From Oceanitalea stevensii (GTDB taxonomy: Bacteria > Actinomycetota > Actinomycetes > Actinomycetales > Actinomycetaceae): a stretch of DNA of 39,438 bases. Where the stretch lies: NCBI RefSeq assembly GCF_014837105.1, contig NZ_JACSPO010000004.1:1-39438 (forward strand), written 5' to 3'. Below the pieces are notes generated by a model that ran no database searches, was not told where the DNA came from, and saw only the letters and a list, made by a program, of their open reading frames with translations. Below, one piece after another: positions 7,762-15,619 of the stretch. How positions within the stretch are numbered: position 1 is the stretch's first letter; every line of letters starts with the position of its first letter. A program made the translations under genes and the position numbers.

Positions 7762-8562
7762 TCAGGCGGTGTAGGCGCCCTGCCAGACCGAGGCGAAGGG
7801 CGTCCTGGCGCTGACGCGGGCGTGGATGCCCGCGGTCACCAGGGCCTTGGCGGTGCGGACGGCGTCGGGGACGCTCGCGCCCTTGGCCAGCTCGGCGGCG
7901 GTCGCCGCCGCGAGCGTGCAGCCGGCCCCGGAGACGCGCTCCTCACCGATCTTGGGCTCGGACAGGATGGTCACCTCCTCGCCGTCGAACAGGACGTCGA
8001 CGGCGTCGTCCCCGGGCAGCTCGACCCCGCCCTTGGCGAGGACGTACTTCGGTCCCAGCGCGTGGATGCGCCGGGCGGCCTCGACGAGGTCGTCGACCGA
8101 GGAGATCTCGTCCATGCCGGACAGCGTGCGGGCCTCGAACATGTTCGGGGTGACGACGGTGGCCAGCGGCAGCACCTGCTCGCGCAGCGCAGTGTCGGTG
8201 TCGAGCGCGGCGCCGGGCTCCTGGCCCTTGCAGATGAGCACCGGGTCCAGGACGACGTGGCGCCACGGCTGGGCGCGCAGCGCGCGGGCGACGACCTCGA
8301 TCGTCGCGGGCGTGCCGAGCATGCCGATCTTGACGACGTCGAGCTCGTGGGTGGCGGTGGCGGCCTCGATCTGGTCGGCGATCACCTCCGGTGCGACGGG
8401 CACGAAGCGGTGCGCCCAGTCGTTCTTCGGGTCGAAGGAGACGATGCAGGTGATCGTCCCGACCCCGTAGACGCCGAGCTGCTGGTAGGTCCGGATGTCG
8501 GCCTGGATGCCTGCACCGCCGGTGGCCTCTGAGCCGGCGATGACGAGGGCGAGCTGGGTCAC
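7762..8562 (-). CDS. pdxK: Pyridoxine/hydroxymethylpyrimidine kinase (PdxK/ThiD family)
   Basis: A 266-residue ribokinase-fold kinase. Near the N-terminus IAGSEATGGAGIQADIRTYQ is the ThiD/PdxK substrate loop; KIGMLG and LDPVLICKG lie in the core. SGAGCTLAAATAAELAKG near residue 215 carries the catalytic Cys/anion-hole loop used by the Bacillus-type PdxK instead of an Asp. The segment SFDPKNDWAHRFVP resembles Bacillus PdxK more than thiamin-pathway ThiD, so phosphorylation of pyridoxal/pyridoxine (B6 salvage) is the favoured role. The start is the GTG at 8562 with GGGAG eight bases upstream; the upstream ATG would add unrelated residues. No thiamin genes flank it, which agrees with the B6 reading. 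Confidence 0.82.
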   Translation of the reverse strand: MTQLALVIAGSEATGGAGIQADIRTYQQLGVYGVGTITCIVSFDPKNDWAHRFVPVAPEVIADQIEAATATHELDVVKIGMLGTPATIEVVARALRAQPWRHVVLDPVLICKGQEPGAALDTDTALREQVLPLATVVTPNMFEARTLSGMDEISSVDDLVEAARRIHALGPKYVLAKGGVELPGDDAVDVLFDGEEVTILSEPKIGEERVSGAGCTLAAATAAELAKGASVPDAVRTAKALVTAGIHARVSARTPFASVWQGAYTA

Positions 8563-8619
8563 GTTCTGCTCCCGTACGTGAGGAAAAGGACCCACCCAGG
8601 GTATGCCTCCCCGTGGGCA

Positions 8620-10671
8620 TCAGCCCCGCCCGCGGTGCCGGCGCAGGGCCAGGCCGCCACCGAGCAGTGCGAGCACCACGAGGGCGGCGACGCCGACCGG
8701 CGCACCCGTGCTGGGCAGGCGCCCGGGAGCCGGTGCCGCCGACGGGTCGGGTCGGGCGGTGTCGTCCACGCCTGCGCCGCCTCCGCCGTCACCGGACGCC
8801 GGCGCGCTGGGGGTCGGCGTCGGGTCGGGCGACGGTGTCGGTTCCGGGGTGGGCGTCGGCTCGGGCGTCGGTTCCGGGGTGGGCGTCGGCTCGGGATCGT
8901 CGGGCAGCACGGTGCCGTCCTCGGCGACGACGAGGACGACCTCGTCGTCGTAGGTGCGCCGCTCGGTGCCGAGCACGGCGAGGTCGTCGTCGAGGAGCGG
9001 GAAGGAGTAGACGGGGGTGAGCGTCATCGTCGCGGCGACTCCCGGCTCCTCGCTGCGCTCGAGGTTGACCTCGAGGTGCCCGTAGTGCTTCCCGCCGTCC
9101 ACGAGCCGCTCCCCGTCCCAGACCTCCGGCTCGGACTGGTCGGCCGACCATACGCGGTAGGGGTTGTACTCGAGCAGCGGCTCGGACAGGAGGTTGCCGT
9201 TCTCGTGCCGCTCGCCGCGCAGACCGTCCCCGGCGACTCCGACGTCGTAGTAGTGGATGCCCTGGCCGTCGCCGTCGACGTCGACCCAGGAGCGCTCGAA
9301 CATCTCCGAGTGGCCCGAGATCACGGCGGCCACGCCGTACTCCTCGAACATCTCGCTGTACACCCGCATGGGCGGGCCGCCCTGGCCGGAGGACTCCTCG
9401 TGGTTCATGGGGAGCCCGTGCTCCCCGGAGGAGTAGGGGGCGTGGTGGAACTGGACGACGACGACCTGGCCGCGCTCCCGGGCGTCGGCGAGCTGCTCCT
9501 GCGCCCACTCCCACTGCACGCTGCCCGGGTTGTAGGGCGACAGGTCCGTGCCGCCGCCGGCCTCGTAGGCGGTGGAGGTGTAGCTCGACTGCGTGTCCGC
9601 CCCGGGGCCGGTGTACTCCCGCCCGGTGAGGCGTTCGTCCTCCGGGTAGTTGTCGCGGTGGTCGTCCGGCAGTCCCTTGGTCGAGTCGAGGGTGAGGACG
9701 GTGAGCGGGCCGTAGTCGAGGCGGTGGTAGTTGCTCTGGTGCTCGGGGGTCCCGTTGCTGGGCGGGGTGAAGTAGCTGCGGTAGGACGCTCGGCCGTCGA
9801 TCACGGCCGGGATCGTGTACTCGCCGTCGGAGGCACCGAAGGGCTCCCAGTTGCCGAGAGCGGTGACGACCGGGCGGCTCTGGGCCGTCTGGCCCACGTC
9901 CCCGCTCAGGTACCTGAACCACTCGTCCCACGCCGGCTGGAAGCCACCGCCCTGGACGAGGTCGCCCGCGAAGAGCATGAGGTCCGGGTCGCGTTCGGCG
10001 ACGATGCCCATGTTGGACGCGAACCCCTCGTCCTCGGTGAGGGCGTACCGCAGGATGCGCTCGCCCTGCCGGTCCTCCGAGCCGAAGGTCTGCGCCCACC
10101 TCGAGTCGGAGGCGGAGGGCCGTTCGCTCCCCTCGGCGACCGCGCCGGGCACCCACTCGCGGTGGGTGACACGGCCCGCCGGCTCGGTCTCGGAGTCCGA
10201 CATCGCGGTGAACCTGATGTGGTCCCAGTCCTCCCGGCTCGGGGCGGTGGTCAAGGTGCTGCGCACCTCCGAGTCGCCCTGCCGCACGAGGTACTCGTAC
10301 TCGGTACCCGGCTCGAGGCCCTCGACGCGCACCTGGTGGCGGTAGGCGCGCCCCTCGCGGAACCAGTCACCCCACTCGGGGTGGTCCACCGCCTGCTGCC
10401 GGTTGTTGTCGGTCCAGTCGAGGTGGGCCTGCAGCTCCGGGGTCGAGGCGACGGGCTCACGTCCGGCCAGCTGCAGCTCACCGGGCTCCTCCTCCCAGGA
10501 GAACCAGGTGACGAGCATCGAGTCCGTCGTCGGGCTCTGCAGGTAGGGCTGGACGCGGAAGTCGTCGGTGGCGGCGCCTGCCGGGACGCCGGCGAGGGCG
10601 GAGACGGCGAGGGCGGCTGCGGCGCCGAGTGCGCACGCGCGGGCAGGGGTGGACCGGCGGACTGTGACCAT
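8620..10671 (-). CDS. LPXTG-anchored purple acid phosphatase-like metallophosphoesterase
   Basis: A 683-residue secreted, wall-anchored protein. Residues 1-34 are a signal peptide, about 38-145 an Fn3-like purple acid phosphatase N-domain (FRVQPYLQSPTTDSMLVTW), and about 150-480 a calcineurin-like phosphoesterase domain. A Pro-Thr repeat linker at about 585-625 leads to the sorting signal LPSTG at 652-656, a hydrophobic helix and RRHRGRG. Several usual metal or catalytic residues differ: the first Asp motif reads SDSETE (159), the GNHE motif reads GNWE (273-276), and GHxH reads GHSE (453-456), while GDLV (236) and QFHHAP (408) remain. The true substrate is therefore uncertain. The start ATG at 10671 best fits the signal peptide; no ribosome site is visible. 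It is divergent from the SipW-type gene. Confidence 0.82.
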   Translation of the reverse strand: MVTVRRSTPARACALGAAAALAVSALAGVPAGAATDDFRVQPYLQSPTTDSMLVTWFSWEEEPGELQLAGREPVASTPELQAHLDWTDNNRQQAVDHPEWGDWFREGRAYRHQVRVEGLEPGTEYEYLVRQGDSEVRSTLTTAPSREDWDHIRFTAMSDSETEPAGRVTHREWVPGAVAEGSERPSASDSRWAQTFGSEDRQGERILRYALTEDEGFASNMGIVAERDPDLMLFAGDLVQGGGFQPAWDEWFRYLSGDVGQTAQSRPVVTALGNWEPFGASDGEYTIPAVIDGRASYRSYFTPPSNGTPEHQSNYHRLDYGPLTVLTLDSTKGLPDDHRDNYPEDERLTGREYTGPGADTQSSYTSTAYEAGGGTDLSPYNPGSVQWEWAQEQLADARERGQVVVVQFHHAPYSSGEHGLPMNHEESSGQGGPPMRVYSEMFEEYGVAAVISGHSEMFERSWVDVDGDGQGIHYYDVGVAGDGLRGERHENGNLLSEPLLEYNPYRVWSADQSEPEVWDGERLVDGGKHYGHLEVNLERSEEPGVAATMTLTPVYSFPLLDDDLAVLGTERRTYDDEVVLVVAEDGTVLPDDPEPTPTPEPTPEPTPTPEPTPSPDPTPTPSAPASGDGGGGAGVDDTARPDPSAAPAPGRLPSTGAPVGVAALVVLALLGGGLALRRHRGRG

Positions 10672-10787
10672 GCGCACATCGAAGCAGAGGGCGCCGACAT
10701 CCACGCGCTGGACGGAGGGGACGGCGGCTTCCCGGCAGCAGATCTTGAGGGAGTCCTGAGGTGGGCCTGGGGTGAGCGCGCGGGCCC

Positions 10788-10818
10788 GCTGAGGTCGGCG
10801 CCAGATATTTGCCTCAGC
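10788..10818. promoter_or_regulatory. Inverted repeat in the divergent promoter region
   Basis: GCTGAGG at 10788-10794 and CCTCAGC at 10812-10818 are exact inverted arms with a 17-base spacer containing the AT-rich GATATTT. This 185-base gap separates the metallophosphoesterase and SipW-type genes. It may be an operator or a leader stem; the AT-rich centre may hold a -10. No specific regulator can be named. Confidence 0.35.
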
Positions 10819-10856
10819 GCCGGACGGACCGGCACCCAGCCCGAGAGGACACCACC

Positions 10857-11438
10857 ATGGCCCGCAGCACCACCACCTCCCGCTCCACCTCCACCACGTG
10901 GAAGGCCGTCGCGGCCACCGCCGCCGGCGTCGTCCTGCTCGGTGCGGGCGGCGCGACCTTCGCCGAGTGGTCGGACTCCGAGGCCGCCGCGACCGACACA
11001 GCGATCACCGCCGGTGTCCTCGACCTCGCCGCGGGCGAGGGCCGCTGGACGAACGTCGTCGGCACCGACGTCACGGCAGCCGTCGAGGACGGCAGCTACC
11101 TCGTCGTCCCCGGCGACGCCCTCACCTACCGCGAGACCATGACGGTCGACGCGCAGGGTGACCTGCTCCGCGGGACGGTCGCCCACAACCTCGAGGGCCT
11201 CACCGGCGACGCCGAGCTCCTCTCCAGGCTCGCCGCCAGCACGACCATGACCCTCAACGGCACCCCCGTCGCGGGCGCCTCCACCACCGTCGTCGCCGAC
11301 GACGAGCTCCAGGACCTCGACGTGGCCGTCACCGTCGCCTTCGACGCGACGACCGCCGGCCTCGTCGGCCAGGGCCAGAGCGTCACGCTCGGCGGCCTCG
11401 ACGTCACCCTCACCCAGGCGCGCGTCGCCGGCGAGTGA
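10857..11438 (+). CDS. Alternate-type (SipW-dependent) signal peptide protein, TasA/camelysin-like
   Basis: A 193-residue exported protein. The first 35 residues are Ser/Thr/Lys-rich followed by AATAAGVVLLGAGGATFAEW, where the GGATFAEWSDSE junction is the hallmark of alternate-type signal peptides cut by a SipW-like peptidase. The mature part is predicted all-beta, with DLAAGEGRW, VVPGDALTYRETM and repeated Val/Thr strands, like TasA or camelysin. In Bacillus such proteins form biofilm fibres; in actinobacteria their role is little known. The start at 10857 has AGAGGA about eight bases upstream. The signal peptidase gene follows 52 bases later and should be co-transcribed, making this the probable substrate. 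Confidence 0.85.
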   Translation: MARSTTTSRSTSTTWKAVAATAAGVVLLGAGGATFAEWSDSEAAATDTAITAGVLDLAAGEGRWTNVVGTDVTAAVEDGSYLVVPGDALTYRETMTVDAQGDLLRGTVAHNLEGLTGDAELLSRLAASTTMTLNGTPVAGASTTVVADDELQDLDVAVTVAFDATTAGLVGQGQSVTLGGLDVTLTQARVAGE

Positions 11439-11490
11439 CCCGGCGCCACCCCCCGCACCCACCCGTCCCAGCAGCGACCAGGAGACTCCG

Positions 11491-12414
11491 ATGAGCACCG
11501 CGACCGCCACCCTCACCCCCGCCCGGCACCGCGTCGAGCCGGCAGCGCGCCGCCCCGGCATCGTGCACGCGCTGGTCACGCGCGTGCTCCCCGGGGTGCT
11601 GCTCGTGGCGCTGCTCGCCCTGCTCGCGGCCCTCATCCTGGTCCCGCGTCTGCTCGGGTGGGCGCCGCTCACCGTCCTCAGCGGCTCGATGGAGCCGACG
11701 ATCCCCACCGGCAGCCAGATCGTCATCTCCCCGGTCGCCGACGTCGAGTCGCTCGAGGTGGGGGACGTCATCACCGTCATGCCCTACCCGGACGACCCCA
11801 CCCTCGTCACCCACCGCATCGTCGAGCGGGCCGAGACCCCCGCGGGCCCCTCCTTCCGCACCCAGGGCGACGCGAACGACGTCGTCGACCCGTGGGAGGT
11901 CACCGAGACGCAGGTCCGCGGCGAGGTCCGCTACTGGGTCCCCGCCGCCGGCTACGTCGCGACCGCGCTGTCGGGCCACACCAAGGCGATCGGCACGGCC
12001 GTCATCGCCGCTGCACTCTTCTGCTACGCCGCCCTGCAGGTGGTCCGCGCCGGGCGTGAGCGCCGCGCCGAGGACGTCGTCGTCGGCCCCGTCGTCGACC
12101 GTGAGCGTCTCACCCGCCTGGAGGACGAGGTCGGTCACGAGGCCGCCGTCGGGATGGTCGAGCGCTTCGTCGACATGCTGCCCACCCGGGTGGCCCGTCT
12201 CCACGAGGCCGTCGCCGCTGGCGAGGTCCCCGAGCTGCGCGACGCCTCGCTCAGCCTGGGCGGCACGGCGTCGATGCTGGGCGCCGACCGGCTCGCCGAG
12301 GTGGCGGCCACGTGCCGCGCCGCGGACGCCGCCATAGCCCGCGAGGTCCTCGCCGAGCTCGACCGGCTCGCCGACGCGACCGAGCGTGAGCTCGTCGCCG
12401 CGCAGCGGGCCTAG
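11491..12414 (+). CDS. SipW-type signal peptidase I with C-terminal degenerate HPt-like domain
   Basis: A 307-residue membrane protease. Residues 30-55 form the first membrane helix, then VLSGSMEPTI gives the nucleophile Ser66, VTHRI gives His108 and QGDAND gives Asp127/Asp130, the Ser-His-Asp arrangement of archaeal/ER-type (SipW) peptidases. A second helix spans about 163-183. Normal SipW proteins end soon after. Here about 105 further residues (203-307) form a mostly helical cytoplasmic region resembling a histidine phosphotransfer domain: DASLSLGGTASMLGADRLAEVAATC aligns with the usual AH-LKGSA-NLGA motif, but the phosphate-accepting His is Leu254 and the Lys is Gly257. The start at 11491 has GGAGA seven bases upstream. 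The stop overlaps that of hmuV. The peptidase assignment is firm; the HPt resemblance is by eye. Confidence 0.85.
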   Translation: MSTATATLTPARHRVEPAARRPGIVHALVTRVLPGVLLVALLALLAALILVPRLLGWAPLTVLSGSMEPTIPTGSQIVISPVADVESLEVGDVITVMPYPDDPTLVTHRIVERAETPAGPSFRTQGDANDVVDPWEVTETQVRGEVRYWVPAAGYVATALSGHTKAIGTAVIAAALFCYAALQVVRAGRERRAEDVVVGPVVDRERLTRLEDEVGHEAAVGMVERFVDMLPTRVARLHEAVAAGEVPELRDASLSLGGTASMLGADRLAEVAATCRAADAAIAREVLAELDRLADATERELVAAQRA

Positions 12415-13226
12415 CGCCGGGCGAGGATGATCGGCGCCGCCGTGCGGGGGTGGGGCAGGACCTCGACGGCGTGCTGGTAGACGCCGGACAGCAGGTCCGG
12501 CTGCAGCACCTCGGCCGGCGCACCGACCGCGGCCACGCGGCCACGGTCGAGCACGGCCACCCTGTCCGCGTACCCCGCGGCCAGGTTGAGGTCGTGGAGG
12601 ACGACGACGACGGCGTCACCCGCCGCCGCCCGGTCCCTCGCCAGGGCCAGGACGAGCTCCTGGTGGTGGAGGTCGAGGGCGGCGGTCGGCTCGTCGAGGA
12701 GGACGACGCCGGCCGACTGGGCGAGGACGCGGGCCAGCGAGACGCGGGCCTGCTCGCCGCCGGACAGCGAGCTGAAGGTGCGGTCGGCGAGCGCCGTCGT
12801 CTCGGTGAGCTCCATCGCGCGGGCGACGGCGGCGTCGTCGTCGTCCTCGCGCACGGTGTGCGACCACGGGGAGCGGCCCATCTCCACCACCTGCCGGCAG
12901 GTGAAGGGGAAGGTGAGGGTGACGCGCTGGACGAGGACGGCGCGGCGCATCGCGGCCTCCGTCGTCGACCACTGGCCGAGCGGACGGCCGGCGAGCGTCA
13001 CGGTGCCGCCCGCGGCGACGTCCCCGCTGAGCACCCCGAGGAGCGTCGACTTGCCCGCCCCGTTGGGGCCCACGAGGGCGACGACCTCGCCAGCGCGGAC
13101 GCTGAGGCTGACGTCGTCGAGGATGGTGGCGCCGCCGAGGACGACGCGGGCGCCGTCGACGGCGAGCGCGGTCTCGCCCCGCTCGAACGGCTCGGGCAGG
13201 CGGGGACGGCGCGGCAGGAGCCTCAT
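12411..13226 (-). CDS. hmuV: Haem ABC transporter ATP-binding protein
   Basis: A 271-residue ABC ATPase that powers haem import across the cytoplasmic membrane. Walker A is GPNGAGKST near residue 53, the Q-loop region is VLVQRVTL, the signature is LSGGEQARVSLARVLAQ near residue 150, Walker B is VVLLDEPTAALD, and the H-loop is VVVLHDLNLAAGYADR. The pattern FPFTCRQVVEMGRSPW is typical of HmuV/BtuD-type importers. It is last in the hmuTUV operon, and its ATG overlaps the hmuU stop (ATGA at 13223-13226). Its own stop overlaps the convergent signal peptidase gene by CTAG. The first 20 residues are a proline/arginine-rich extension. Confidence 0.92.
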   Translation of the reverse strand: MRLLPRRPRLPEPFERGETALAVDGARVVLGGATILDDVSLSVRAGEVVALVGPNGAGKSTLLGVLSGDVAAGGTVTLAGRPLGQWSTTEAAMRRAVLVQRVTLTFPFTCRQVVEMGRSPWSHTVREDDDDAAVARAMELTETTALADRTFSSLSGGEQARVSLARVLAQSAGVVLLDEPTAALDLHHQELVLALARDRAAAGDAVVVVLHDLNLAAGYADRVAVLDRGRVAAVGAPAEVLQPDLLSGVYQHAVEVLPHPRTAAPIILARR

Positions 13227-14347
13227 GCCCACCCTCCCTGCGTCTTGCGCATGCGGCGCATGAGCCACAGGAAGAACGGTCCGCCGACCACCGAGGTGAG
13301 CATGCCCAGGGGCAGGTCGGCGAAGGGGACGGCGGTGCGCGCGACGAGGTCCGCGACCGTGAGGAGCAGCGCGCCCCCGAGGGCGCTGGCCGGCAGCAGC
13401 AGGCGGTGGCCGGGCCCGGCGACGAGCCGTACGAGGTGCGGGACGACGAGCCCGACGAAGGCGATGACGCCCGCGAAGGCGACACCCGCCCCGACGAGGA
13501 GCGCGATGACGACGATCGCCACGACCCGCAGCCGCTCGACGTTGACCCCGAGGTGCCGGGCCGAGCGGTCCCCGAGCGAGAGGAGGTCCAGCCGGCGGGC
13601 GAGGAGGAGGGACACGGCGATCCCGACGACGACGAAGGGCGTGACGACGCCGACCGCCTGCCAGCGGGCGCCGTTGAGGCTGCCGAGCTGCCAGAAGACG
13701 ATCTGCTCGCGAGCGGTGGGGCTGGCGATGAAGGTGTTGAACGCGACGACCGCCGAGGCGATCGCGGTGACGGCCACGCCGGTGAGGATGAGGGTGATGG
13801 CCTCGGTGCGCCCGCCGGAGCGGGACAGGGAGTAGACGAGCAGGGTCGTGACGAGCGCGGCGACGAAGGCCGCGAGCGGCACCGTCCACGTGCCGAGGAC
13901 GTCGAGCCCGGTGACGATCGCGAGGCTCGCGCCGACGGCCGCGCCGGGGGAGACACCGATGATCGCCGGCTCGGCGAGCGGGTTGCCGAAGACGCCCTGC
14001 ATGAGGGCGCCGGCCACCGCGAGCGCCGCCCCGACGACGACGGCGAGCGCGATGCGCGGGAAGCGCACCTGCCACAGCGCGGCGTCGCCCTGCGGGTGGC
14101 GGGGGCCGGTCACGGAGTCGAGCGGGAGGTCGACGTGGAGGCCGATGCCGCCCAGGAGCCACTCGAGGGCGCCGTCGAGCCGGCCGAGCACCGAGCCGGC
14201 GACCTCACCCGGGGGGATCGCCAGCTGTCCGGCGCCCGCGGCGACGACGCACACGGCGGCGAGCGCGAGGGCGGTCCCGGTGAGCAGCCACCAGCCGCGG
14301 CCGCGCCTGGCCGTGGTGGCGGCGGGCGCGGTGACGACCGCCGTCAC
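13223..14347 (-). CDS. hmuU: Haem ABC transporter permease (FecCD family)
   Basis: A 374-residue permease with about ten hydrophobic segments. Family marks include RFPRIALAVVVGAALAVAGALMQGVFGNPLAEPAIIGVSPGAAVGA at residues about 95-140, FWQLGSLNGARW, and VAFAGVIAFVGLVVPHLVRLVAGP near 285, the coupling region for the ATPase. HmuU forms the channel with HmuV and receives haem from HmuT. It starts with GTG at 14347, overlapping the hmuT stop as GTGA, and overlaps hmuV as ATGA, so the three are translationally coupled. Specificity for haem rather than siderophore is inferred from the adjacent HtaA proteins and haem oxygenase. Confidence 0.92.
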   Translation of the reverse strand: MTAVVTAPAATTARRGRGWWLLTGTALALAAVCVVAAGAGQLAIPPGEVAGSVLGRLDGALEWLLGGIGLHVDLPLDSVTGPRHPQGDAALWQVRFPRIALAVVVGAALAVAGALMQGVFGNPLAEPAIIGVSPGAAVGASLAIVTGLDVLGTWTVPLAAFVAALVTTLLVYSLSRSGGRTEAITLILTGVAVTAIASAVVAFNTFIASPTAREQIVFWQLGSLNGARWQAVGVVTPFVVVGIAVSLLLARRLDLLSLGDRSARHLGVNVERLRVVAIVVIALLVGAGVAFAGVIAFVGLVVPHLVRLVAGPGHRLLLPASALGGALLLTVADLVARTAVPFADLPLGMLTSVVGGPFFLWLMRRMRKTQGGWA

Positions 14348-15495
14348 TCGTAGACCGCCTCGGCCAGGGCGGTGACGACCCGGCCGGTGCGCGGTCCGAA
14401 GCTGAGGAGCACGGTGTCGTCCACGTCGACGACACGGCCGTCGGCGACGGCCTCCGTCTGCGCCAGGCCGGGGACGAGGGAGAGGCCCTCGGGGCCTCCC
14501 ACGGACTCCAGGCCCGCGCTCATGAGGAGGAGGACGTCGGGCTGGACGCTGATCATCGTCTCGGCGCTGATCTGGGTGAAGGGCCGCTCGAGGCCCGCCT
14601 CGGTGCCGACGTCACGCGCGCCGATGGCGCGGATGAGGGAGTCGGCCCCCGACCCGGGGCCGCCGAGGAGCTGGACCATGCCACCGCGCAGGTAGAGGAA
14701 GGCGACGGTGGGGGACTGGGCGCCGGTCGGGGCGTCGTCGAGCGCCGCGGTGATCTCCTGCTGGGTGCGCGCGACGAGCTCCTCCCCGGCGTCGGGCACA
14801 CCGAGCGCGCCCGCGACGGCGCGGATGTGCGTGGGGATCGTGTCCATCGAGCGGGTGTCGTCGAAGAAGATCACCGGGATGCCGGCGTCACGCAGCTGGA
14901 GCTGGACGTCGGTGGGGCCGATGGTCTTGTCGGTGAGGACGACGCTCGGGTTCAGGGCGAGGATCGCCTCGGCGTTGAGGTCGTGCGCGCCGGGGGTGAC
15001 GACGGGCAGGTCCGCGGCCTCGGGGAAACCGGTGGAGGTGTCGCGCCCGATGACGTTGTCCCCCAGCCCGAGGGAGAAGACGATCTCGGCGAGCGTGCCG
15101 TAGAGGTCGACGGCGAGGATCCGGCTCGTGTCCGCCACCTCGACGACGGCGCCGTCGCAGGACTCGACGGTGACCGGCAGCTGCTGCGCGGGCGCGGTCG
15201 CCACCGGCTCGATGGTGTCGTCGGCCACGACGGCGGAGGTGGGCTCGGTGAGCAGGCTCGCGTCACCGCTCGAGGTGCGCTCGGGGAGCGGCTCACCGTT
15301 GTGGTCGTGCGTGACGGCGAAGCCCTCGACCGGGGCGCCGCAGGCCTGGACCGGCTCGCCGGCGGGTGCTCCGCTCACCGACGGCGCTGTGACATCCGCC
15401 ACGGGCGTCTCCTCGGTCGGCTGCGCCCCGCAGGCCGTCAAGGCCAGTGCGGTGGCGGCAACGGCGAGCGCGAGGCGCGCGGGGAGGCGGGTCAT
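14344..15495 (-). CDS. hmuT: Haem-binding lipoprotein of the haem ABC importer
   Basis: A 383-residue substrate-binding lipoprotein. The lipobox LALTAC places the lipidated Cys at about residue 22. Residues 23-120 are an unusual linker region with VTHDHNGEPLPERTSS and two Cys (QACGAP, ESCDGA) that may form a disulphide; the PeriBP_2/TroA-like body follows, with RILAVDLYGTLAEIVFSLGLGDNVIGRD and GIPVIFFDDTRSMD. The start at 15495 has GAGGAA six bases upstream; the upstream in-frame ATG at 15549 would bury the signal peptide. It is first in hmuTUV and divergent from the LAXTG haem proteins, sharing a promoter region with a DtxR box. Confidence 0.9.
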   Translation of the reverse strand: MTRLPARLALAVAATALALTACGAQPTEETPVADVTAPSVSGAPAGEPVQACGAPVEGFAVTHDHNGEPLPERTSSGDASLLTEPTSAVVADDTIEPVATAPAQQLPVTVESCDGAVVEVADTSRILAVDLYGTLAEIVFSLGLGDNVIGRDTSTGFPEAADLPVVTPGAHDLNAEAILALNPSVVLTDKTIGPTDVQLQLRDAGIPVIFFDDTRSMDTIPTHIRAVAGALGVPDAGEELVARTQQEITAALDDAPTGAQSPTVAFLYLRGGMVQLLGGPGSGADSLIRAIGARDVGTEAGLERPFTQISAETMISVQPDVLLLMSAGLESVGGPEGLSLVPGLAQTEAVADGRVVDVDDTVLLSFGPRTGRVVTALAEAVYE

Positions 15496-15580
15496 GTGGT
15501 TCCTCGTGAATGGCTGGTGGCACGGCTGCGGTGAAGCGCTGGTGGACAATTTACGTGACGCACCCGTAGCGTAATCGCTC

Positions 15581-15596
15581 GTTAGGCTTACCTAAC
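15581..15596. promoter_or_regulatory. DtxR/IdeR-type iron box between hmuT and the HtaA operon
   Basis: GTTAGGCTTACCTAAC has perfect six-base arms (GTTAGG/CCTAAC) around CTTA and matches the core of the DtxR/IdeR consensus. It lies about 24 bases before the rightward ATG at 15620 and about 85 bases before the leftward hmuT start, so one iron-DtxR dimer pair could repress both haem operons when iron is plentiful. TAGGCT inside the box may itself be the rightward -10. Confidence 0.8.
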
Positions 15597-15619
15597 CAAA
15601 GTGTGCCACGAGGAGAGAG

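Noticed and set aside
7762..8562. Thiamin-pathway ThiD assignment
   Set aside because: The SFDPKNDWAH segment and SGAGC loop fit Bacillus-type PdxK better, and there are no thiamin genes or TPP riboswitch nearby. The family overlap keeps some doubt.
12097..12414. A separate HPt protein gene after the signal peptidase
   Set aside because: The frame is continuous with no internal stop or new start with a ribosome site, so a fusion is the simpler reading.
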